From NCBI RefSeq assembly GCF_019075875.1, contig NZ_JAHOOZ010000005.1, positions 19,639 to 83,638 on the forward strand: a DNA stretch of 64,000 nucleotides. The letters are read 5' to 3'. The notes below the pieces were generated by a model. The model made no database searches, was not told where the DNA came from, and was given only the letters and a program-made list of their open reading frames with translations. The position numbers and the translations under genes were made by a program. Shown piece after piece: positions 50,328 to 59,616 of this stretch; position 1 is the first letter of the stretch; every line of letters starts with the position of its first letter. Origin of the DNA: Novosphingobium sp. G106. GTDB lineage: Bacteria > Pseudomonadota > Alphaproteobacteria > Sphingomonadales > Sphingomonadaceae.

Positions 50328-50630
50328 TTATATCAAGGCGTAGCTGTCATCGTGAACCAAGCTCAAAAGGTATTGGCCGTAATTCGTCTTTGCTAGTAGA
50401 TTTCCGGCTTTCTCGATGACCTCTGGCGTCACCCAGCCTTTCCGATAGGCAATTTCTTCGGGGCATGCGACTTGGAGATTTTGTCGGTCTTGAACTACTC
50501 GGACAAACTCACTTGCCTCAAGCAAGGAAGCGTGTGTTCCTGTATCAAACCAGCCATATCCTCGGCCTAACCTGACAACCGAGCACAAACCATTTTCTAA
50601 GTAGATATTGTTTACTGATGTTATTTCGAG
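50328..50630 (-). pseudogene. rmlA: 3' fragment of rmlA (glucose-1-phosphate thymidylyltransferase)
   Basis: 101 codons match the C terminus of RmlA/RfbA: ALEITSVNNIYLENGLCSVVRLGRGYGWFDTGTHASLLEAS and QNLQVACPEEIAYRKGWV, ending YGQYLLSLV. The upstream part, including the nucleotide-binding domain, is replaced by IS6100 copy 2. The AT-richer composition differs from the plasmid and points to a different donor. Confidence 0.9.
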
Positions 50631-51510
50631 GGCTCTGTTGCAAAAATCGTGAAGCTTGAGCATGCTTGGCGGAGATTGGACGGACGGAACGATGACGGAT
50701 TTCAAGTGGCGCCATTTCCAGGGTGATGTGATCCTGTGGGCGGTGCGCTGGTATTGTCGCTATCCGATCAGCTATCGCGACCTTGAGGAAATGCTGGCGG
50801 AACGCGGCATTTCGGTCGACCATACGACGATCTATCGCTGGGTCCAGTGCTACGCCCCGGAGATGGAGAAGCGGCTGCGCTGGTTCTGGCGGCGTGGCTT
50901 TGATCCGAGCTGGCGCCTGGATGAAACCTACGTCAAGGTGCGGGGCAAGTGGACCTACCTGTACCGGGCAGTCGACAAGCGGGGCGACACGATCGATTTC
51001 TACCTGTCGCCGACCCGCAGCGCCAAGGCAGCGAAGCGGTTCCTGGGCAAGGCCCTGCGAGGCCTGAAGCACTGGGAAAAGCCTGCCACGCTCAATACCG
51101 ACAAAGCGCCGAGCTATGGTGCAGCGATCACCGAATTGAAGCGCGAAGGAAAGCTGGACCGGGAGACGGCCCACCGGCAGGTGAAGTATCTCAATAACGT
51201 GATCGAGGCCGATCACGGAAAGCTCAAGATACTGATCAAGCCGGTGCGCGGTTTCAAATCGATCCCCACGGCCTATGCCACGATCAAGGGATTCGAAGTC
51301 ATGCGAGCCCTGCGCAAAGGACAGGCTCGCCCCTGGTGCCTGCAGCCCGGCATCAGGGGCGAGGTGCGCCTTGTGGAGAGAGCTTTTGGCATTGGGCCCT
51401 CGGCGCTGACGGAGGCCATGGGCATGCTCAACCACCATTTCGCAGCAGCCGCCTGATCGGCGCAGAGCGACAGCCTACCTCTGACTGCCGCCAATCTTTG
51501 CAACAGAGCC
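50631..51510 (+). mobile_element. IS6100 copy 2 (880 bp)
   Basis: Same ends and length as copy 1. Left flank ATTTCGAG, right flank CGATGGGT: no duplication with itself or with the outer flank of copy 1. It separates cargo (rmlA fragment) from backbone (gene at 51520). Confidence 0.97.
50662..51456 (+). CDS. tnpA: IS6100 transposase, second copy
   Basis: Identical 264-residue IS6-family transposase with the same DDE residues as the gene at 48179-48973. The perfect identity shows that the two elements are recent copies or products of cointegrate formation. Confidence 0.97.
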   Translation: MLGGDWTDGTMTDFKWRHFQGDVILWAVRWYCRYPISYRDLEEMLAERGISVDHTTIYRWVQCYAPEMEKRLRWFWRRGFDPSWRLDETYVKVRGKWTYLYRAVDKRGDTIDFYLSPTRSAKAAKRFLGKALRGLKHWEKPATLNTDKAPSYGAAITELKREGKLDRETAHRQVKYLNNVIEADHGKLKILIKPVRGFKSIPTAYATIKGFEVMRALRKGQARPWCLQPGIRGEVRLVERAFGIGPSALTEAMGMLNHHFAAAA

Positions 51511-51519
51511 CGATGGGTG

Positions 51520-51840
51520 ATGAACAATCTCGGCACGGACGCGGCCGTGCTCGATGCGCTCATTGCGAAGCGAAATGCTGATAGGGCGCGGGAAGAGGAA
51601 GTTGCCGCTAGCGCGGCCGAAGCAGCGGCCAGAGAGCAGGACCAAAAAAGGATTGATGCTCGACACCGCGATGAAAGGCGGCGCGCGAAAGCTCGAAAGC
51701 GAGCGTGGGAGCGCCAGCTACGCAAGGCGGAGGAACAGCACCAGGCCTTGAATGATGAGGCGGCTTATCTTGCGCAGCGCATAATCGCGCTAGAAGGACG
51801 GAACCGGGTCATTCGCATGTTTCTCCCCCCGCAATTCTGA
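51520..51840 (+). CDS. Coiled-coil protein, probably 5' truncated by IS6100
   Basis: About 106 residues, almost all charged helix (AKRNADRAREEEVAASAAEAAAREQDQKRIDARHRDERRRAKARKRAWERQLRKAEEQHQAL). The first in-frame start (GTG 51517/ATG 51520) lies 7-10 bp after the IS6100 end with no ribosome-binding site, suggesting the true N terminus was lost. No family recognised. It precedes the serine recombinase by about 100 bp. Confidence 0.55.
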   Translation: MNNLGTDAAVLDALIAKRNADRAREEEVAASAAEAAAREQDQKRIDARHRDERRRAKARKRAWERQLRKAEEQHQALNDEAAYLAQRIIALEGRNRVIRMFLPPQF

Positions 51841-51944
51841 GCTTGAGCGATTGCGCGCAAGAGCGCGCCAGTGCGGAATTGAAATCGCACAAGCGGACGC
51901 AGGCATTGCCAAGCTTCGCTCATCGCCGCCCGAGGGGCCTGACC

Positions 51945-52637
51945 TTGCTGACTGAGAACGTTCCTTCCCCTGCCCCACAGATTGCCCGCGTCTATCTGCG
52001 CGTCAGCACCGACGCGCAGGATTTGCGTCGCCAAGACGCGATCGTGGGCGAAGCAAAGGCCGCAGGCTACTATGTCGCGGCGGTCTATCGAGAGAAGGCA
52101 TCGGGTGCCCGCGCCGACCGCCCCGAGCTTTTGCGCATGATTGCCGATCTTCAACCCGGCGAAGTAGTGATCGCGGAGAAGATCGACCGGATAAGTCGTC
52201 TCCCCTTGACCGAGGCTGAGCAGCTGGTTGAGACAATTCGTGCGCGAGGCGCGCGACTTGCCATTCCCGGCGTCGTGGACCTGTCCGACCTCGCGGCCGA
52301 TGCCGATGGCATCGCCCGCATCGTGCTCGAATCTGTTCAGGCGATGCTCTTGAAGATCGCCTTACAGATGGCCCACGACGATTACACCGATCGCCGCGAG
52401 CGACAGCGCCAGGGTATCGCCTTGGCAAAAGCCGCAGGTCGCAGCGGAGGGCGCAAAGGCGATCGGGCAACGCACGCCCGCATTGTGGCATTGCGCGAGG
52501 CGGGCAAGAGCATTGCCAAAACGGCAGAGCTGGCCGATTGCGACCGCAGCACAGTCAAGCGAGTATGGGCGGCGCATCGCGCCGCCCAGGTGCAAGAACC
52601 CAGCCCTCAGCGAAATCACCGTGAGCGGAAACGCTGA
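51945..52637 (+). CDS. Serine recombinase (plasmid resolvase), complete copy
   Basis: The protein has about 230 residues. The start is probably TTG 51945 behind GAGGGGC; a longer TTG start at 51843 is possible. The catalytic serine is in ARVYLRVSTDAQDLRRQ near residue 18, followed by EKIDRISRLPLTEAEQL, the long E helix and an HTH (GKSIAKTAELADCDRSTVKRVW). Likely resolves plasmid multimers. The basic tail is RNHRERKR. The window start cuts the other copy of this gene. Confidence 0.9.
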   Translation: MLTENVPSPAPQIARVYLRVSTDAQDLRRQDAIVGEAKAAGYYVAAVYREKASGARADRPELLRMIADLQPGEVVIAEKIDRISRLPLTEAEQLVETIRARGARLAIPGVVDLSDLAADADGIARIVLESVQAMLLKIALQMAHDDYTDRRERQRQGIALAKAAGRSGGRKGDRATHARIVALREAGKSIAKTAELADCDRSTVKRVWAAHRAAQVQEPSPQRNHRERKR

Positions 52638-53031
52638 TTGCCCTTTCTGTTCGGCTTCGCGCCGGTGGCAGCTGCCACCGGCAGTCCCCTGCCCGCGTCA
52701 ACGGACTGCCAGCCAGGGAAAGAGCGGCGGAGCCGCGACAGGGTTTTCCAATCGCCCCCCATGCCGATCGAGCGCAGCGACCTATGGGCGCCAATGGCCG
52801 GTGGCAGCTGCCACCACCGCCAGTCCAAATTGCTGCATCTACTCGGGCGGTTTCCTTTGGGCGTTGCTGTCTGACGGATACGAACTGCGCATCGCCACTA
52901 ATGCGGGCAAGCAGAAAACCGGCCTTCGGCCTTGGGTTTCCGCAAGCGGACCCTCCCATTTTCAGCTTGCCCGCGTGGCTCAGCTCCGCCGCAAAAAATC
53001 CGTCAGCAACGCTTATCCAAAGGAGACTACC
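52638..53031. other. ssb upstream region, second copy
   Basis: Non-coding, with backbone palindromes at 52664-52679 and 52800-52815 as in the first copy. Confidence 0.6.
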
Positions 53032-53346
53032 ATGCAGAACATCGCTGAATTTCGGATCATCGGCCGCGTTGGCAGTGTCGATACGACCGATAAAGTCACC
53101 CACGTTTCCGTCGCCGCGAACTACAACCGCAAGGATGGCGATGAATGGAAGACCGATACGCACTGGAACCGTGTGACGTTCTTCCGCCAGCTGGCAGAGC
53201 GCGCCGCTGATCTGGGCAAGGGCGACCTGGTTCACATCACCGGACGGGTCCGCCAGAACAGCTACGAGAGCAATGGCGAAACCCGCTACTCGGTGGACCT
53301 GATCGCTGAGGGGCTGGGCATCCTGACGAGGGGCGGGGCTGATTAA
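53032..53346 (+). CDS. ssb: Single-stranded DNA-binding protein, second copy
   Basis: Identical 104-residue SSB to 989-1303, with the same AAAGGAGA site. The terminator follows at 53372-53397 with six T. It is the same gene if the molecule is circular. Confidence 0.95.
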   Translation: MQNIAEFRIIGRVGSVDTTDKVTHVSVAANYNRKDGDEWKTDTHWNRVTFFRQLAERAADLGKGDLVHITGRVRQNSYESNGETRYSVDLIAEGLGILTRGGAD

Positions 53347-53371
53347 GCCCCCTCCCTTTCCCCCATAAGAC

Positions 53372-53397
53372 GGGCGGCCTAGCGGCCGCCCTTTTTT
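53372..53397 (+). terminator. Terminator after ssb, second copy
   Basis: Same GGGCGGCC-TAGC-GGCCGCCC stem, with a T6 run instead of T5. Confidence 0.85.
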
Positions 53398-53414
53398 GTG
53401 GACAATGCCTCTCA

Positions 53415-53439
53415 TAGACCCTAACGATAATAGGGTCTA
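53415..53439. promoter_or_regulatory. Xre operator, second copy
   Basis: TAGACCCTA / TAGGGTCTA dyad identical to 1369-1393. Confidence 0.7.
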
Positions 53440-53455
53440 ATTTTGCGAGGCATCT

Positions 53456-53707
53456 GTGGCGGCCAAACTGTTCAATCGTGTAGCGAGCTTGCGCATCGCT
53501 GCCGGACTTACGCAATCCGAGCTGGCGGCGAGGATTCACGTCTCACCTGAAACAGTCGCCGCCATCGAGAACGGCAGGCAGGACGCCACTTTGATAACGG
53601 CGCTCCGAATGTCCCACGCACTGCGAACTCAAGTGCCGAACATCTTTAGGGAGCAGCCTTTCCCTAAGCTGATCGGCTCCGATCGAGGCGAGAGCCGCAC
53701 AGCTTAG
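53456..53707 (+). CDS. Small Xre-family regulator, second copy
   Basis: Identical in protein to 1410-1661, same GTG start and upstream dyad. Confidence 0.88.
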   Translation: MAAKLFNRVASLRIAAGLTQSELAARIHVSPETVAAIENGRQDATLITALRMSHALRTQVPNIFREQPFPKLIGSDRGESRTA

Positions 53708-53716
53708 GAGGTCACT

Positions 53717-54065
53717 ATGCGCCGTCAGATCGTCAGCAAACTCCGGCGTGCAGCAAGCGCGCTACGGACGGCTATGCTTTTTGGCGTGGCTTATCCTGCT
53801 GATCGCAGCTGGCGCGCTCATGCTGATCGTGGCTCTTATTGTCGCCACGCTGGCCCACGCTGCCTTTGGCTGGTGGGGCGTGGCCGTGGTCGCAGCTTTC
53901 GTGCTGGCGGCTATCTTCGGCAAAGATCCACCGACCGAACCAACCAGCCCGCGTCGCAAGCGCAAGGGCCTTCACCTGAATGACGATCCGAACCCATGGT
54001 ATATGCAGTCGCAGTATCGCTTCGGATCGGGAAATAGCGCCGCCCATAACCGCTGGCACAAGTAG
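53717..54065 (+). CDS. Small membrane protein, second copy (frame broken)
   Basis: Counterpart of 1671-2018 with one extra T near 53781. The first ~20 codons and the rest are in different frames. Probably a sequencing error; the first copy is intact. Confidence 0.7.
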
Positions 54066-54095
54066 CCCGTGGCGCAGCCATTGAAGGGATTCTCA

Positions 54096-54854
54096 ATGCG
54101 AACAATCGTAGTGACTAATGAGCGCGGTGGCATCGGCAAGACCATGCTTACCTGTCATATCGCGTGGCATCTGGCCGAGCAGGGCAAGCGTGTCGTGGTC
54201 CTTGACCTGGACAAGCAATGCCACAGTGCCGGAATGCTGAAAGCCGAGTTCGAGCAGATCGGGCCGGTTCAGTCGATACTCGACTTCGCCCCCGGCGAGG
54301 AACCTCCGGCGCTGGCTTGCTTCAAGAACACGAGGCAAGTGGTCGAACTGACGACTGACGGCCCGCAGCAGGGCCAGCACATCGCCGCCTATGTTCGCGC
54401 CATTCGTGCCGGCCTTGCCAAGCACTACGACTATTGCGTGATCGACACGGCCCCGGCTTGGGATGGCCGCAACCTTATGGCGCTGATCGCATCCGATTAT
54501 GTCGCGGTGCCTTTAGACCCCGACAAAACCGCACGGCAATCGCTCAACGAGATTTCGCAAAGCATCAGCCTTGCCAATAAGGTTCGGGGGGAGGGCAACG
54601 AAACCCGCTTCGGGATCGTGTTCAATCGTGTGCAGACGACGAGTGAAGTGTCTAAAATGCTCATGGAGCGGATCGGGCAGGCGCTACCCGCCAATGTTGT
54701 CCCGCATACCATCCCGCACCGCGAGCATATGCGCGAGGCGGCCCTTCTCGAAATTCCCGTGTGGCGACTTGCCAAGGATACGCGCCGCAGCGCGCCGGTC
54801 CTGCGCGAAGTCGTCTCCTACATTGTCGATCAAGCTGAGAGGGAAGCCGCATGA
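54096..54854 (+). CDS. parA: ParA partition ATPase, second copy
   Basis: Identical protein to 2049-2807, with the ERGGIGKT Walker A variant and the 4-bp overlap with parB. Confidence 0.93.
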   Translation: MRTIVVTNERGGIGKTMLTCHIAWHLAEQGKRVVVLDLDKQCHSAGMLKAEFEQIGPVQSILDFAPGEEPPALACFKNTRQVVELTTDGPQQGQHIAAYVRAIRAGLAKHYDYCVIDTAPAWDGRNLMALIASDYVAVPLDPDKTARQSLNEISQSISLANKVRGEGNETRFGIVFNRVQTTSEVSKMLMERIGQALPANVVPHTIPHREHMREAALLEIPVWRLAKDTRRSAPVLREVVSYIVDQAEREAA

Positions 54855-55876
54855 GCAAGGCAGCTGTCAAACCGGCGAAGAAGAGCTTTGCCGACTTCGA
54901 TATGGACGCGATGGATTTTTCGGCCGTCCCCGCGAATACCGAGTTCAAGGCAGCTGGGCGGTTTCAGCGCCTTCCGCTCGCTGACATTGATCCAGACCCC
55001 GCGCAGGTTCGCCGGGAGTTCGACCAGGCCGAGATTGATGCACTGGCCGCGACCATCAAGGACCGCGGCTTGCTGCAACCCATCGTCGTCGCGCCAACAT
55101 CGAACGGCCGCTACATCATCCGATACGGCGAGCGGCGCTACCGCGCGTGCCGCCAGCTTGGTTTCGACCAGATCGACACCGTTCTGGATCAGGCCGACGC
55201 CGAACGCGATATTGGCCTCGACCAGTTTCTTGAGAACGAACAACGCCAAGCCCTAAGTCTGGCCGAGCGCGTCAGTTTCATCGCGAGCCGCGTCAGTGAC
55301 ACGCTTTCGACAAAGGATCTAGCCGCGCGCATCGCCAAGCCGCATTCGGAAGTGAAGCGCCTCTACTCGCTGCGCACCTTGCCCGAGGACATTCTTGCCG
55401 CGTTGAAGAATTGTTCTCCGCGCGCCGCCGTCGCCATCAAACACGCGATCGAGCTGGACGAGAAGGCCACGCGCAATTTCGTGGTCACGAATGAAAATCC
55501 GACAGCCGCCGCCTGCGAGCAGTTTCTTGCCACGCTCCAAGGCGGTCCCGATGAAGAGAGCGCTCAGGCCGGCGCCGCTAAACCGAATGACGATTCAGCG
55601 CTGCCCCAAGAATCGCGCGCGCCGGTGGCAGCTGCCACCAGTGCAGCAGATGAGCGTCGGGAGCGGCCCGAACTGGATGCCGGCGACGACGAGCGGGAAG
55701 GGGAGGGCGCTGCGCTTGCCGAGCGTTCCGATCACAAGCCGCGCACCCCCCGTCAGCCGAAAGAGGCCAACGACGCACCGGCCATCATCATTCAGGGCCG
55801 TCGCGGGATTGTTCTCAGCGGCCAGGTCACGGTTCGGTTCGACGGCGAGGCTGCGCCCCAAACCTTCGACTTCTGA
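54851..55876 (+). CDS. parB: ParB/KorB-like protein, intact copy
   Basis: Full 341-residue version. ParB N-terminal domain about residues 38-130 (box II IIRYGERRYRACR), HTH about 150-185, acidic linker 235-300 holding the VAAAT-encoding palindrome, then PRQPKEANDAPAIIIQGRRGIVLSGQVTVRFDGEAAPQTFDF-type ending with a small beta domain. The six-C run near 55746 keeps the frame open, whereas the first copy has five. This is the sequence to use for the plasmid. Confidence 0.93.
   Translation: MSKAAVKPAKKSFADFDMDAMDFSAVPANTEFKAAGRFQRLPLADIDPDPAQVRREFDQAEIDALAATIKDRGLLQPIVVAPTSNGRYIIRYGERRYRACRQLGFDQIDTVLDQADAERDIGLDQFLENEQRQALSLAERVSFIASRVSDTLSTKDLAARIAKPHSEVKRLYSLRTLPEDILAALKNCSPRAAVAIKHAIELDEKATRNFVVTNENPTAAACEQFLATLQGGPDEESAQAGAAKPNDDSALPQESRAPVAAATSAADERRERPELDAGDDEREGEGAALAERSDHKPRTPRQPKEANDAPAIIIQGRRGIVLSGQVTVRFDGEAAPQTFDF
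55624..55639. promoter_or_regulatory. Backbone palindrome site 3, second copy (in parB)
   Basis: GGTGGCAGCTGCCACC, same as 3577-3592. Confidence 0.68.
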
Positions 55877-55930
55877 TAGCTTTTACCGTCCACGTTCACT
55901 CAGCATTGAGGCGGCGTGGAATTTTGAAGC

Positions 55931-55946
55931 GGTGGCAGTTGCCACC
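55931..55946 (+). terminator. Backbone palindrome site 4 / parB terminator, second copy
   Basis: GGTGGCAGTTGCCACC with flanking AGC/GCT and a following T5 run, same as 3883-3898. Confidence 0.7.
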
Positions 55947-55952
55947 GCTTTT

Positions 55953-56068
55953 TGTTTGTGGGGTAGGTATCTACTGTATGGCAGGATAAGCCTTGCGGCG
56001 GCTAATGTTAACCGATACGCTCAATCCTATCGGATCGCGCTTCACGGTTGGGAGATACCTACCCCACA
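55953..56068. other. oriT: Candidate oriT, second copy
   Basis: Same 15-bp inverted repeat, inner dyad and minus-strand TATCCTGC motif as 3905-4020, without any difference between the copies. Confidence 0.48.
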
Positions 56069-56618
56069 TGGAAAAGACGCTGGGCTTCAAGATCGAGGCG
56101 GCCAAGCTCGCAAAGATCGACGCGCTCGCGCAGACGAGGGAGGGCGCGGCCCCTTCATGCGTCAGCTGGTTGACGCGGTGCTCAGGCAGTCCGGGGCGGC
56201 CATCGAGGCCGCGCCTGTTGCCGACCGCGAGGCCGCTGGCGAGCACCGCCTTTATCTTCGGCCCACCGAAACCGAACTGGCCGTGATCCGCCATCGCGCA
56301 AAGGAGCGCCGCATGACCCCGGCGACCTGGGCGATGGCTCTTGTGCGGCGACACATCGGCATTGCCGCGCCTGTCGATCGCGAGTTGCGCGAAGAGCTGT
56401 TGAATTGCCGTCAGGCGTTACAGCGCATTGGCCGCAACGTGAATCAGATCGCCCGAGCGGCGAACAAGATGGCGCTGGCGGACAATGCAGCGGAGATCGC
56501 CGGCGAGCTGCATAAGGTCAACGACCTGCGCGCGGCGATCGGCGCGGCCGTCGAAGGTATCGGTGCAGCCACGAAGGCCGATCTTGTCTATTGGGAGGTG
56601 CCCGGTGAGCGACTTTGA
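56068..56618 (+). CDS. mobC: MobC-like protein, second copy (frame broken)
   Basis: One G is missing near 56138, so the first ~25 codons and the rest are in different frames. The 4020-4571 copy is intact. Confidence 0.75.
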
Positions 56619-57648
56619 CAGCAGCTTTGAGGCGGGCCAGCTCGCCGCGCTGTTCAAACCAAAGCTGACCAGCGACCCGAACAGGCGCGGCGCCGACATG
56701 TTGCTGCGCTCGCTTAGTTCGAGGCGAGCAGGCCAGGGCGGGAGCACCCGGGCGCGGCTTGCTCGCATTGTCAGCCGTGCTCCGGAGGTCATGGTCAAGG
56801 TTACGGGCAGGCCGAAGGGCAAGAACCACGCGGCTGCGCATTTCGACTATATCGGCCGAAAAGGCGATGTGCCGCTTGAAACGCGCGATGGCGACATTCT
56901 GACTGACAAGGAAGATCGGGCGGCGCTGGCGCGCGATTGGGGCGATCCTGTCTATTGGCGTGACAATTCTACCGTAGCCGCCGTGAGCATGGTTTTTTCG
57001 ATGCCGGCAGGCACAGACCCCGACAAGGTTCTTTCAGCGGTGCGCGAAGTCGCGCGGAGCGAGATCGGGCATGAGTGGGATTACGTCCTGGCGCTGCATA
57101 CGGACACACCACGGCCTCACGTGCATGTGACGGTTGCAGCGCGCGGTGACACGGGGAAACGCTTCAACCCGCGACCTCAAACGCTGCATCATTACCGGGA
57201 GCGCTTTGCCGAGGAATTGCGGGCGAGGGGGGTTACTGCCGAGGCAACGCCTCGCGCAGCGCGCGGTGTCGGCCGAGCTGGTCAAAGCATGGCCCTGAAT
57301 CGGATGCGGCAGCGCTACATGGCCGGCACCGCACCTGCACCGTTTGCCAATCAGAAGATCACTGCGGCCGCGCGAGACCAGCTGGCGGGGCGGTCCACCG
57401 CTCCGGATTTCGTGGTGCGCGGGCGGCAGGCATGGAATGAGACGCAACACCGCTATCTAGCCGCCGCCAAGCGCCTTGAGGCAAGCAGCGATCCAGCTGA
57501 CCGCCAGCTTGCCGACCAGGTGCGGCAATTTGTGGGGGCAGGGCGAACGCCTACAATTCATGAGCGATCGGTAGCCGCGATGGAGCGGAAGCGGCAGAGC
57601 GAACGATCTAGGAACCGCGATCGTTCGCGGGAAGGGCCAGGACGATAG
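56605..57648 (+). CDS. mobA: MOBP-type relaxase, second copy
   Basis: Identical 347-residue relaxase to 4558-5601, with the HTDTPRPHVHVTV histidine motif and arginine-rich tail. Confidence 0.9.
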   Translation: MSDFDSSFEAGQLAALFKPKLTSDPNRRGADMLLRSLSSRRAGQGGSTRARLARIVSRAPEVMVKVTGRPKGKNHAAAHFDYIGRKGDVPLETRDGDILTDKEDRAALARDWGDPVYWRDNSTVAAVSMVFSMPAGTDPDKVLSAVREVARSEIGHEWDYVLALHTDTPRPHVHVTVAARGDTGKRFNPRPQTLHHYRERFAEELRARGVTAEATPRAARGVGRAGQSMALNRMRQRYMAGTAPAPFANQKITAAARDQLAGRSTAPDFVVRGRQAWNETQHRYLAAAKRLEASSDPADRQLADQVRQFVGAGRTPTIHERSVAAMERKRQSERSRNRDRSREGPGR

Positions 57649-57880
57649 TTACTGGCCGTGCTTGGTCCAGCCAACGCTGTTTGCGCGTTCCAAAGCGACC
57701 AAGGCGTCTGATACCGCCTTCTGCGCGACTAGAAGATAACCTTCGGCAATACTGGGCCATGTTAACTCATCGAACGGATTTGTGACGTTGCCGTTGAAAT
57801 AATCGAGAGCTTCATGGGCGCGTGCAGCCGCCCTCGATTACCTTGGCGGTTTGTTTCTTTGCCCTGTCAGATTTCTTCAT
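57649..57880 (-). CDS. Small hypothetical protein, second copy (frame broken)
   Basis: Counterpart of 5602-5832 with one extra C near 57833 that shifts the frame. Confidence 0.5.
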
Positions 57881-57920
57881 CGTGCCTCATGAGGCCATAG
57901 CCCATCAAGAGATCGCAAGC

Positions 57921-57936
57921 GGTGGCAGCTGCCACC
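57921..57936. promoter_or_regulatory. Backbone palindrome site 5, second copy
   Basis: GGTGGCAGCTGCCACC as at 5873-5888. Confidence 0.72.
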
Positions 57937-57939
57937 GCT

Positions 57940-58391
57940 CTACCTTCCGTCAGTTTTGAGCCTGCCACGATCTACGGACAGCTGGGGTATCATCGGATAC
58001 TTTAAGGCTTCACGCTCCCGCGCCCGACCTTCATCTATCCCGTATGATGCGCCAATCATCAAACCTACGAAGAACACGGGGATCATGAGCAGGAGCATCG
58101 AGCCGAAGCGTGCTCTACGGCGAGAGCTTTGGATCGCGAGCGCATCACGTTGCAGCTTGAGGGGCTGTTATGATCGTCTCGGTAGCAAGGGTGATTTCAT
58201 GGGCGTCGTCGCCCACATTTGTAAGCAATTGCTCAACGTCCGTCAGAGGGCGTTCTACCTGTTTACCCACTTCGCTTAGATCAGACCAAGCGAGGTTTCT
58301 GGAATGAATCACGCGAAGCAAGGTTTCCAATGTGACGATCGAGATCGGACACGCCTCTCGATGGCACCGGATCAGGCCGGGGAATGTTCAT
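57940..58391 (-). CDS. Single-span membrane protein, second copy (frame broken)
   Basis: Counterpart of 5892-6341 with one extra G near 58163 and one extra C near 58329. The first copy is intact. Confidence 0.6.
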
Positions 58392-58430
58392 CGTGCGGTT
58401 TCCTGTTTCCAAAAAGCATGTGCCATGCAC

Positions 58431-59616
58431 TTAGCGCGAGCGTGACGGCTTCCTTTCCTGCTGGCGCAGCGTCAAATCCCTCGCGCGCTATGCGGGTAGC
58501 CTCGTTCTGGCGCTGTTGCTCGAAACGGGCAGCAGGGACCGGCGCGCCAACCTCAATACGCTTGGCGACAGTTTCCTTGGCCCGCTCTATGAAGCGATCC
58601 CTGTCTTCCTTTTGGGTGAACCGGGTTTTCGCTTCGATCGCTGCCGCCAGGACGTGCGATTGCGCGGCCTTGAATTGCGGGTTGGCCGCATTATCCCGAT
58701 GCGAATTGCGCCGGAACTGTTCGGCCGCAGCACGAGATTCTGAGGGGTCTTGCTTTGCCATGCTCGCTCTCTTTGCCGGGTCTTGTGCTTCGCGGGCCTT
58801 ATCTCGCGCCGCCAGCCTTTCTCCCTCAAGTTTAAGCTGTTCAGACGGCTTGAACCCTTTCACTTCGACCCCCGATCGCGCCGCTTCCAGATAGACCGCC
58901 TTCTTGAATTCGTCGCTTCCATGAACACGGATCGACTGCCAGCCATTGTGCTTCGCGATCGCGATAGCATCGCCAATGGCATAGTCCTTGTTGATGCGAA
59001 TGCCGTCTTGGCCCTTGATCGACATATCGGGCTTGTCATCGCGGCCGCTACGGAAAAGATCATTCCCAACGCGCAGATATTTGCGTTCGAGCTGCGTGGG
59101 CAGAGCCAAGCGTGTGTCGTCAACTTGCTTGTCATCCTTTGGCGCTGCCTTCGATGGAACCTCAGCTTTCGCGGGCGCAGCACCGTCTTTGCTCTCCGCC
59201 CTGGCTCGCTCACCCTCATGGATATTGAGCGATTTATCGGCCGATGCGGTCGGAGCCGCTTCGCGCTTCGCTTGCCGGGGCCACGCATTAAGGTCGGCCC
59301 GCACTCTGCTTTCGTGTCCGCGCAATTCGTCGGCAGGCGCTCCGCGTTTCAGCGCCTTATTATACTCTTCGACAGCCGGCGTCAGATATTGCGCAACCGG
59401 CGTGGACCCATCATTGCGCCAATCCGTGGACGCCAGATAAGCGGTTTTTCCGCCTTTCTGCATCGTCAGCGCGTGGTCATATTGGTTTTCCAGCTTGGCA
59501 AATGCCTTCATGGCATCGGGGAATCTCGCAAAGGTTTCCTTGCTGTTCCCAGGGCCAAGAATTTCGTAGGAGCGCGGCGTCTTTGCTTGGCGTTCGCTGT
59601 TGTCATTATCGGCCAT
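58431..59616 (-). CDS. LPD7-domain protein, second copy (correct N terminus, broken C terminus)
   Basis: The N terminus reads MADNDNSERQAKTPRSYEI and KETFARFPDAMKAFAKLEN without interruption, so it is the correct version. Near 58479 an extra C shifts the last ~15 codons out of the basic-tail frame seen in the first copy. The LPD7 domain in the middle is identical. Confidence 0.78.

Noticed and set aside
48148..51510. Classical composite transposon with target duplication
   Set aside because: None of the four 8-bp flanks match one another.
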